Source: Chiridota heheva
Lineage: Eukaryota > Echinodermata > Holothuroidea > Apodida > Chiridotidae
Length of the DNA stretch: 64,000 nt
Direction of reading: 5' to 3'
Assembly (NCBI GenBank): GCA_020152595.1
Contig: JAIGNY010002754.1
Coordinates: 987,501 to 1,051,500 of the forward strand
Every line of letters starts with the position of its first letter. Positions within the stretch are counted from its first letter, which is position 1. Made by a program: the position numbers and the translations under genes. Below, one piece after another: positions 14,601 through 26,600 of the stretch. Below the pieces are notes generated by a model. The model was not told where the DNA came from, ran no database searches, and was given only the letters and a program-made list of their open reading frames with translations.

Positions 14601-17600
14601 ATCATATCTTGCAAACTACAACATTTATTAAACAACATTTAACAAAATGTACCACAATTGTAACTATACATATTAAATGTAATAAATATTTGTAGGGAAA
14701 CCTTATGCCAAATGAAAGATAAAACATTACTGTAGTATGTGTTCTGTGAAATATTCAATGTGTTTATGTTAGTTGTTTACCAAAATTCTTCCATCCAATA
14801 ACTTGTTCAACATTTATTTACCTTCTAATAAACATCAACTTATACCATAGAACTCTTAACTCAAATGAAACTTTGTGAATTGTTTTGATTTGTATTAAAC
14901 ATTATAACTTGTAATACACAGTATTTGAACATGACATGTCCTATTACATGAACATTTTATAATATTAGTTTTGCACTTTTTTTTAAATGAGGGGATGAGA
15001 GGGGGTATATCAAGACACACAGTGGGTCAGTGGTGTGTGTATTAAAACATGACACAGAATGATTATTATTTGTATCAATACCATTAAAGCTAGATGAATC
15101 TCATGCTAGGTGGTTAGGTGTACATTCCCTGTTTTTAAACTCAATATAGGCCTATGATAATGACTTTTAAAAACAACATTTTCTGCTCTCTATTTTCAAG
15201 GGTTTTATGTACAATTTCCTAAGCTGGGTTGTGAAGGTTGACTTTTCAATCCTTTTAAGTTCCACCCATTACACAGAGTGTAATGAGTGGAACTTATCAA
15301 ATCATACATGAGCTCCCCACATGTGCCTGTGCAATGGTTTGCTTTAAAATGCATCTCCTCCTAGGTTTTAACAGCTTTGCTCTTAAAATTTTGGCTCAAA
15401 CAAGATTTTTGTACGCGTCATATACTGTAGCTTGTATTTTGCTAAGAGATATTCTATGTGTTTTTTTATTAAAGCTCCTAAAAGTTTTCACTACAGTATC
15501 ATATTTCATACGTAATGGTGCTAAAAATAGCTAGCTGTAGACATAATGCTCTGCATATCGCACATGGCTAGGTTCTCATGCATTCAGTACATGTGTTTTC
15601 TATTAGCACTACGATATTTACTACTTTTATTAAACATATCTAAAAGCTGGCGTAATATTATCAACTTGTGTAGTAGTACCTTTCATATAAAACCAAAATT
15701 ATGCAATTTCATGAAAATTTGAGTGAATTACAGGATGATAAAAAAATCTATATCAGAGATTTGATGCCGTGTAAAATTTTTGGGACGTGACTTTGTGTTA
15801 TGTCAGGGAGTTGGCATTAACCCTTTACCAGGGCTTTGAAAAAAGCAAGCCCAATTTTTTTAACTTTTTTTTTATATGCATTTTTGACAACTTTCCTTTC
15901 ATTTTCTCTCTTACAAGTTTGGTTAGAATAGGGGCTATGATATTTATCTTTTGAGTAATGAAAGCCAAATTAGGAAATATTGGACAAAAATATGCAAATT
16001 AAGCAATTTTCGGCTAAATTTGGTCAACAAATGGTCAAACTTTGCAGAAGTATAACTTCTTGTCAATATTGAAAACAGAGATTTGTTCTACATGTTTAGA
16101 TTCTTTTTAAAATTTCCTTTTCAATGATGCTAATCAAGAATTTTTAGAAAAATAGGAAAGATGAAAAAACACCCAAAATGATTATAGTCAAAAGACTCCT
16201 GAAAGCTGCAGCAGAAAAAAAAAGTTACGCAGTGGTCACGGTGAGACTTAAACCTGGAGTGCTCGCTTGCTACTCTGCACCACGTGGTCATTGAAATTGA
16301 AGAGGTGTAAAATAATTCTTATAGAAAAAGTTCTAAATAGACTGGGGCATGCCATTATTTATATATCAAATGAAAGGAAATTGCAAGCACTTTTGATTTG
16401 TACGTAATGTTAAGCATAACTTACTTATATTTAGGTAAGCTTAATTAAATGATTTATCAGCTGGTTTTAGAGTAAATTTAAGCCGATGTCCGCCTGGATT
16501 TCAGCATGCATGATGCAGTACTGTTACAGTACCTTCGTAACGTAACTAATGTAGTGTAGTGTACACAAATGAATACACTGTGTGTAGTAGGGAGTACTGC
16601 TTTAGCAGCCATTCTCGACTGCAATCTGTAGTACAGGCCTACTATGAATAACGATTTATGTTCAGTTATTGTGTACGGACCATCTATATGTCTTGATCTA
16701 TATGTATAATTTGTTTAGTTGTGGTATTGCTGAGAGAAACTTACTTTTGATTCAATAAAAATATTTTTTATTTCATTTTTTTTCTTCTTTCGTTTTCATA
16801 AAAAATTACTTGATACTTTAAACATTTTAATTAATATTCATATTAAATCAATTCAATAACACTTAGTCACATGTATGGTTCAAAGTTGTACTATATCAAC
16901 ATCTTATTGGAATATTACAAGTTCATTCAAATTGGTTTTAATCAAATTAAATGCATCTAGTTTTAAACAATGTCATAGCGAGTAAATAATCCAAAATGTG
17001 TGGAATTCCAATTAATTTCATATGATTATTGATGATTTTTTTTAATTATGTATTTGTTTGTCTTGTTATTTGAATTATACACACAGTTTAGCTAGAAACT
17101 TACAAATCAGCTTAATTATTTATTTGAAGCACACTGAAATAATTTCAGATTTGCACACTTGACCCAATCATGATTTGTCTCACTTTTTGTCAATGTTAAT
17201 TAATTATTTAGGTCATTAATTAGACTTTCCCTTTGTTTAGTATGTCCTTAGATGCTAATTCTATACATGGCTAAACCATTTGCTAAAAACGCAGCTTATT
17301 TAGTTTCAAAACTGCATTTAACTCAAATTTAGCAAATTTTACATTAAATCACATTTGTCCCACTTTTCCAAATTAGTGTATGTTATTGTTTGTTTACACT
17401 TAAACCATGTCAATTAATTCTTTAACGATGTCATATCATCATCCATTTATTTTTTTTAAGTTGGAAGAGAATATTGTACAGAACAAGAAAATACTTGATA
17501 GCATTGGTAAAGTAATATGTCCAAACATTTATTATGCTTTCAAAATGCTTAATTCTTCAAAATTGACCAAGATTTGGCCAGATCTGATTGTCATGGAAAC

Positions 17601-20600
17601 GATCATCAACAACTTAGAGGTAAACAGATTTAAGCTAAAAATGAGTAGACTTCAAGAAAATCTTCAAATTACATTTGAAAAGATTGAATATGACAAAAAT
17701 AAAATTGCTTTGAAAATAAAACCAGTCAGTTGGTTTTTGCACTGCCATGGGTTGAACTATAACATCATTGATGTCTAGTTATGTCTTGAACTTGTAGAAG
17801 TTGTAGTCTTGCTGAAGTATTATCCTCAAAACTTTCTTGGCTGGTCCAAACATGCTGTGACATTCAGGGGTTGGAATACGTGTGAGCAATGCGGTGGCAT
17901 ACATACTAGGTGAATGTCATGGGCTTTTGTTGCTGTGATGAGATCTACAGTGATGTGACTTATGTGCCCTTCAAATAGTGTACTGCAGTTGAAGATATGC
18001 ATGTTCATGTGCAAGATTGTTGTAAATAATGTACATGTGGAAGGTTGTACAGATTGGTGGAAACTTGTCTAAAAACTGAAAGTTTGTCGTTTTAGATATT
18101 AGCGAGGTTAAAAGTATATGTTAATGGTTTTAGCTAACTACTCTACTTCCACCAATGACTAACATACAGTAAGAGTACTTATTTAATTTAGCACTAAGTC
18201 CAACATATATACTTTAGCTTGTTTTTGTGTCAAATTTGACATTATGTGGTAGAATTTATTACTGGGTCGTTTTACCCCGAGGCACTTCCATTTGCTTGGG
18301 GCAAAAAGGCCCACTTAAGTATGACTGAATGATAAACAAATTTAATGATTAATCATGATGTTATTAAGCCTCTTTAAAATCTATCTACTTAGTTATAATG
18401 AAAACTTCCAAGATCATATTTTGAAATGAAGTTTTGAGAGATAGGCTAAAGTTTCGACTGCCACTTTCTTTCACATTATTTTACAGATTGTATTCAAAAG
18501 CATCTATCTATCGGTGAACCAAACTATATATTGTCATTCTTTCCAACAGTTGTTTTATGTACAGTGTACTTATTAAAACTATATTTTATGTAACAAGACA
18601 TCTTACCATATTTGACTACGAGTAAAAACAAATTGGTGGGCCATTTTCGCCAAAGGGCCTTTTGGCCATTTTCCCCTAAGAGCCTTTTGGCCATTTTTCC
18701 CCAAGAGCTTTTTGGCCGTTTTCCCCCCAAGGGCCTTTTGGGCCTTTTGGCCATTTTCCACCAAGAGCCTTTTGGCCCCAAGGGCCTTTTGGCCATTTTT
18801 ACCCAAGGGCCTTTTTACCCCGGTTTTAATACCATATAGACTTTCAAAGCTTGTCTGCTCAAAGGGAAAAGGGTCTGTGCCTCACAGATTGGTCTCTACA
18901 GTCATCAACATAGCATGTTGGTGACATTTTCTCTTAACCTCCTCCTTCCCCTTTTCCCAAAACCCTCTCTGACATCAAACCGCTTATCGCTTCTCTTGTT
19001 CGTGACCGCTGGCAAACCTTATGGAACTTCCAAATTGATAACAAACTCCATGTTATCCAGCCCACAATCGATCAAATCCACCATTAACAACCTTTTCGTA
19101 TCGACAACGTTCATATTACCCGTCTTAGAATTGGTCACACCCACCTCACTCACTCCCACCTCCTTATTGGTTCCCCCAACCCCTCTGTAACAATTGCCAC
19201 TGCATCCTTACAATCCAACACGTTCTCCTTGCTTGCCCCCTGTACAACCTTCCCAGAGCTTCTCTCGCTCCCACAACTCAATTGCTGAGTTCTTCCAAAA
19301 AAATCCTCCAGATAAAATAGTCTCCTTCCTTCAGCATGCATCCCTCTACAACCATATTTAATCCTCCTCTTCCACCCCCTCTCTACTCTGTTTTTAGTTT
19401 TACCCATGCACCTCCTCTCTCGATCACAGCTTTCTGGCTTTTGTTCTTGAATTTCTCTCATTCTTCCCCTGGTCTCTTTCCTTACTACCTCTAAAAAGAT
19501 CTGACCTCTCAGGCACAATTTGACCTTCGTTGTCGTGGTGCCGTTAAGACCTCATCAAACAAACAAACAAACTCTTCCCTTTATCCTTGCATGTGAGGAC
19601 TCAGCTATTAACTAAAAAACAAGATTGACTGTTTTTATATTTCATGCATGAAATAAAATGCACATGCCTGATAACCCAGGGACCTTTATGGTGTACAATC
19701 ATTTTTGTCATTGATATGTATAGCATAGAGAATTGTATCTAAGTGTGATGATCTCTGTCACCTTTTACAGCGGCATACTAGTGACTTGAAAGATGGTTAC
19801 GATTGGCATTGCATCAACCTCAATTCTGTCACGGAGCAGAATTCCTTGGATGAATTTTTAACGACTGCAGAGCTTGCAGGACGACGTTTTACAGCAGGTA
19901 AGATATGATTCATTGCAACTAATGGGTAAATTAATCACCAATGGGTGTGGCCTAATATTCACATTAAAAAGCTTGATGGCAGGTTTCCTGCAAAGAAGTG
20001 AAATATTAGATTAAAGGGAGAAATTCCCACAAGGAAAAATAAAGGAATTATTTTTGAACATTATTTTGCTGGATATTGATTTGCAAGGAATTGATCTTTC
20101 ATTGCATTGACACCTGTGCATAGTGCACTGGTCACATTTTAACACGGATGGGTGCAATCTTTGAATATTATTACTTCAAAAACATTTTTTTTCACTAAAT
20201 TTAATTTGTTTCTTTAAATGTCCTCTATCAAAGGTATGACAATGAAAATATACAGGAATATACTGTATTCCTTTACACAGTTGAGACATATTTGGAAAGA
20301 TAATTTTTTGTTCTTTCAGAAAAAATGAACATAAGCGTGATTGATCCTCAACAACATTGTGGTTTGCCATCTGTTGAAGAGACAGAAGCCATCATTCAAG
20401 CTCAAGAACAAAACAAGGCTCATCTGAAGATACCGAGAAGGTGAGAAGTGATGTGCTTACTCATGCTAGGAACTTTTATACTCTGCTATCATAAAGACAG
20501 TGGAAATATGTTGATGGGCATGAAAGATGGTCATTCACAAAGTTTGAAAAACAACAAATACAAGCTTAACATGTGGCAAAAAAAAGTACATATATTATTG

Positions 20601-23600
20601 GCTGTACTCAGATTCAGTATGTGCCCAGGTTCTATGCAATGTCATGTACCAACAGCATAACATGTTAGTTATTAACCCGGTGGGTCTGCAAACAGTGAAT
20701 TCACAACTGGTTACCAAAGGCCGTGGCCGTCTTGATATAATGTCCAGCACTGGATGCTTTCGGGACGTTAAACCTTGCTATGCTATGCTAACACTTTGAT
20801 ATAATATATGATATCTTAGTTGTCAGTAGTTTACTAATGTCTATATGGTGTTCATTAGATATGACAAGTGCTACTTTCTACTTGAGGGAAATCACAAATT
20901 ATTGCGTTTTAAATCTGGTTTTGTATCAGTCACATGTTTAAGTTTCTGACCTCTGACCTATTTTCTCCTTCGTTAGACCTCCATGGGATGAGAACACAAC
21001 AGCAGAGGCGCTTGAGCTGAGAGAGAGGGAAGGATTCTTGGACTGGAGGAGGCAGCTTGCAAGGTACACATCTGTAGTTCAAAATAAAGCTCTTGGAAAC
21101 AACTGAAGGGAATCAATTTGACTCAGGGCTCAAAATTAGTACCGTATTAGACAAATTAAGCTCCCTTGCTCTAATAAGTGCCTACTCAACATTTTTTGAC
21201 TGATAATATAATTGTTTTAATCAATTTGAAGACTTAAAATAAATTTTGTTACATTATTTGCTTATTTTGCATCTGACGCTGACAATGTGTTTTTGGTGGT
21301 CATTGTGGGGCTAGTATAGAACAAGTTCACACAATGAAGTCTGAATAGCACACTGTGTGTGGCCCCAAAGCATGGGCGCTTATTAGGAAGAAATTTTGCA
21401 CCTAAAAAGCTCTGTAATTCTATTTTCGTAAGCGCCCCCGGTGCTTATTATGTGGAATATGGTATATGGTTATCACTAGTCCATCAGGCTAGCAGCTTGT
21501 CTCACTTTTCACTAGCCTGAATGAACTTTTTATGAGCCGGAAATTGGCATGCATACTGGTATCTTTTTGATTAGATAAGTTAGACCACATTATTTGATTG
21601 ATATACTTGCCCGATGGACTTTAGGGTTTGTGCCTGTACATGAAATCACCTAGTCCTGGCTAATGCCCTGCTATTGATGATATATTCTAATGAAAATTTG
21701 ATGATGTCGGACTTGCTTGATGGGAGAAGTAAGTTTTGCTTTGCTTTATTTATTTGGTTCTTCACAACATATTTACATATAACAATATACAATATATACA
21801 GATATTCAATTGAGTTTACAAATATTTGAATTGTTGAAATACAGTTATCAACATATAGAAATGTGGATAGGTGTAGGATATAATAATATACAATATGTAT
21901 GTGAAAGGAAGTGTTGCAAAAAAACTCTGGAGAGCTTAACTAAGTACAACACTCCCTGGTTACAAAGTAAGTTAATTTTAGCATAAACTACCCACCCCAC
22001 CCCTTCGAAGTTACTAGACCTCCCCCCCCCTCCCTAATTTACCATCCCCCTACCAAAAATACCAGACCCTATTCCCCACCTATCCCCTACCCTTAAGGTT
22101 ACGGATAGAATATAACAAGTAGTAATAGAGTATTTAGTAATTATTTATACAATTTTGTCTAATGATTTTCCGAAAGCTGGCAAGAGAATTACAAGTTTGT
22201 ATGTCACAAGGGATGGAATTCCAAAAATCAATGGCTCGTTTACAAGTATTAAATCTAATCAGATTAGTGCGACATGGGGGACAATGAATCTTATTTGATT
22301 GACGGGTATTATATGGATGAAAGTTATTGTTTGTCTTAAATAGATTAACTAAAGGAAATGGGAGGTCATTATGTGTTGCACGATAAACAATAGTTGCAAG
22401 ATTGATTTGGATCAGGTAAGGCAATTTCAGAAGATTAAGCGACAGAAAAAGCTTGCTGGTACTTTCACGATAATGAGCATTGGTAATATGTCGAATAGCC
22501 TGTTTTTGTAAGACAATCAATTTATTTAAAGTGGTTTTAGTTGCACTTGACCAAACACTGCAACAATAAGACAAATGAGGCAAAATAAGAGTTTGATACA
22601 AGCACCTTAGAATATTTCTTGGAATATAATATTTTAATTTAGAAAGGATACCAACAAATCTAGAAATTTTGTTACAAATTGAATAAATATGGTCTGACCA
22701 GGAAAGATTGGAGTCGATGGTCACCCCTAAAAATTTGGTTGAGGTTACTTTATGGACTATTATACCATTCAAATTGATAGTGACATTCCAATTTTTACTA
22801 AGAGTACCAAAAACAATATAATTAGTTTTAGCTGCATTTAAAGAAAGCTTATTAGCACAGAACTAGTCATCTTGTAAATCATAAGCGTTACTACCATGAT
22901 AAAAAATATTTGTGTCATCTGCAAATAGAATTAAAGATGATTTTAAAGACACATTACTTCTATCGTTAGTATATAAAATAAATAGAAGTGGTCCTAATAT
23001 AGAGCCTTGAGGGACTCCACACTTAACACGAGAAAGATCAGAACTGCAATTATTATAATACACATACTGATGCCTATTAGAAAGGTAGCTATAAAACCAA
23101 TCAAGAGCTTTACCTCTTATGCCATAAAATGATAACTTTTTTAATAAAGTGTGATGATCAATGGTATCAAAGGCCTTAGACAGGTCAAGGAAGATTCCAA
23201 CTGCTGAATCTTTTTGTTCAAGGGCTTTATATAATTTATTTATTGCAGAGATAAGTGCTGATTCCATAGAATGACCTGGTCTAAATCCATACTGATCATC
23301 AAATAAAATGTTGTGTTTGTCAAGGAAAGCTAATATACGATTAAACATCAACCTTTCAATGATTTTAGATATACATGGTAAGATAGATATAGGGCGGTAG
23401 TTTTCATAAACATGGGGATCATCTTTCTTATAGATGGGGACAACTTTGGCAATTTTTAGTCTGTTAGGAAAAATACCTGTGATGAATGATAAGTTGGAAA
23501 TGTGAGTTAAAGGTTGAACAATGTGATGAATTACTAACCTGATTATACCAGGTTTGAGGTTGTCAGAACCAGCAGACTTATTAGATTTAAGACACGAATA

Positions 23601-26600
23601 CGCTACTTTAAATACTTCGTTAATTGTTACAGGATTAAGGAACAAAGAACTTAAAATGCTCTTGTTTGGCTCTAAGTACTCATCAAAGGATTTGTTACCA
23701 TTTATATTGTTAGCAAGAGTAGGGCCTATATTGACAAAAAGTCATTAAAATGATTGGTAATAGTTTTGGGGTCAGTGACTGGATTGTCTCCATCACTGAA
23801 TGAGGATACCAATTACTTGACCTTTTATTTAAAAGTTCATTTATTATACTCCAAGTACTTTTGGCATTATTTTTACAATTGTTAAATTTTTCATTAAAGT
23901 AGTTCTTTTTGAAAAGCGAATAACATGATTTAATTTATTTCTATATTTCTTGTAGTTGGTTTTGTTTTCACTAGATGGATTTCTTAGAAACCTTCTATAT
24001 AATTTATTATTAACTTTGATTGACTTAAGAATTCCAGAAATTATCCATGGATGCCATTTACGATTAGTTTTAGTATTTATAGTTATATGTGGAAAACAAT
24101 TATCATAAATATGATCAATGGTATTTACAAATCAATCATATTGGTAAGTTCTGGACTGCGCCAGAGGGAGATTTATATTGCTGTCAATATCAGTATGTCT
24201 GCCTACAGGTAGCAAGTGCCAGATTCCCAAAAAGGAAGAGTCCACGAGATGATGCCAATATAACATGAACAACTAGAATATTACCACTCTCTAGAGCGCA
24301 TACCTTCGCCCGCTGCAATTCCAACATGCATAGAATAATTTAATAGAATATTCATTTGGTCCCCATAGCCATTATAATATACCTCAGAAATCCTAGGCCC
24401 ACCAAGATTCATCCCCAAGTTTTGATCTGTAATGAACATTTGCAATCTGAACACTTCAAGATTATCATCTGACTGGCTTTCTTCCTAGGCCATACCATTG
24501 TTTTCAGTTTTATTCAAGTAAAGCACCATTGTTTGAGCTGTATTCAGCCAGGTTTCAAATTCCATCATTTTTCATTCATGGCAGAAACCAATTGTTTCAT
24601 TTTCATTGATTCCAAAGAACTCGTGATATAAGTCTCTTTGAGTCCAGAAAATTGATTGTTTGGATCTTCATTCAGAGTGCAAAGTCATAGTTCAGCACAT
24701 TCCATTGGAAAGTTTCAAATTAGTCTTGACAACTAAGTCTTGACAGATCTCATCCTAAAACATCCCACTCCTCAATTTCTGCTCTTCCAATTAGTCCCAA
24801 ATTTTAATCACTTCTTCATAAAACAGTAACAAATCCTCACACCAAAATTTATCCAAATCCAATTATCAGTTCTGGAGATATCTTGATGACATACAAACTC
24901 AACTTCAAATGTCCACACCCCTCCATTTGCACCCTTTTTCTGTTCCAATATGTCTCAAAATTTAATCACTTTATCCTTAAGCAGTAACAAAACCACACAC
25001 CAAATTTAATTCAAATCAAATTATCAGTTCTGGAGATATCTTGATGACAGCCAAGCAAACAAGAGGCAAAAACATGTCCCCACCCCCCATTTGCACCCTT
25101 CCCTGTTCCAATACTTCCGAATTGTAATCACCTCTTCCTAAAGCAGTAAAAAAAAACACACATCTAATTTAATCAAAATCCAGTTATACTACTTGAGATA
25201 TGTTGATGACAAACAAACATAACCTCCTCCAACGAAAATTGATAAGTGAAATACGTCACTTAAAGATTTGGTCTAAAGTACAAAGTTATTGTCCGCTGAT
25301 TAATTTTAGGCTTGGTATGACAACATTAGACATTGGTCATGTGATTAGAAATTTTCAGGACAAAATGAAAATCCATAAACAAATCTGGTCAATTCAGACA
25401 TTAAATTCAAATAAACAAGCTATTTTTTTCAAGTTGTTTAATTTGATTCAGTGTATATTTGGTTGAAGTAAAGCTGATGAACTTAAAGAAAGGAAAAGTG
25501 AATTAATTGGATAATCTCATAGTGTTATGAGGGAGAATATGGTAGGTTTTAAATCTAACGAAACAAAATTGGCTCCAAACTGTGTTCTCCTGCCTTTCAG
25601 TGTTGTAGTCTTGTGTACACACAGACCATTTACCAAACGTTCATCTTGATCCATAAAACAAAAAGGTGCCAAAGACCAAAACAAAAAAAAATTACCAAAA
25701 TGGGCATGTAAAGGTCGAAATATGTTAATCCCCATCTTTTCTCTCTCTTCAGTCTTCGAAATATGTTTCATCTTTTCTCTCTTCAGTCTTGAGGGAAAGG
25801 AGCAACGAAATATGTTAATCCCCATCTTTTCTCTCTCTTCAGTCTTGAGAAAAAGAGGCAACGAAATATGTTAATCAGCATCTTTTCTCTCTCTTCAGTG
25901 TTCAGGAAAAGGAGCAACGAAATATGTTAATCCCCATCTTTTCTCTCTCTTCAGTCTTGAGGGAAAGGTGCAACGAAATATGTTTTCTCTCTCTTCAGTC
26001 TTCATGTTAATCAACATCTTCAGTGGAAAAGGAGCAAGTCTTAAAATATGTTTAAGTCAGTTAAATCTTTTCTCTCCTCAGTCTTATCTTTTCTCTCCTC
26101 AGAAAAGGAGCAATGAAATATATTAATCAGCATCTTTTCTCTCCCTTCAGTCTTGAGGGAAAGGTGTCGAAATATGTTAATGCATCTTTTCTCTCTTCAG
26201 TCTTTAGGAAAAGGAGCAACGAAATATGTTAAATCCCATCTTTTCTCTCTTTCAGTCTTCAGGAAAAGGAGCAACAAAATATGTTAATCATCATCTTTTT
26301 CTCTCTTCAGTCTTAGCAACGAAATATCAGCATCTTTTCTCTCTTTAGTGTCCAGGAAAGGAGCAACTTAAATATGTTAATCAGCATCTTTTCTCTCTTC
26401 CGTCTTTAGAAAAAGGAGCAACGAAATATGTTAATCATCATCTTTTCTCTCTCTTCAGTCTTCAGGAAAAGGAGCAACGAAATATGTTAATCAGCATCTT
26501 TTCTCTCTTTAGTGTTCAGGAAAAGTTAATCCCCATCTTTTCTCTCTCTTCAGTCTTCGAAATATGTTTCAGCATCTCTCTCTTCAGTGTTCAGGAAAAG

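Larger units (their letters stand above)
2692..19770 (+). other. LSG1 intron 1 (about 17 kb)
   Basis: GT-AG intron from GTAAAT to TTTTACAG. It is mostly AT-rich non-coding DNA. The parts 2.7-4.3, 6.4-10.2, 14.6-17.4 and 18.0-18.6 kb hold no gene or repeat that I can support, apart from the sites listed separately. The rest is LINE, MITE, SINE and minisatellite sequence. No second host gene was found inside it. Confidence 0.8.

Noticed and set aside
17407-17778. 123-codon plus-strand frame in intron 1
   Set aside because: AT-rich composition (Lys, Ile and Asn heavy), no motif recognised and no splice partners. It may be chance or an old transposon piece.
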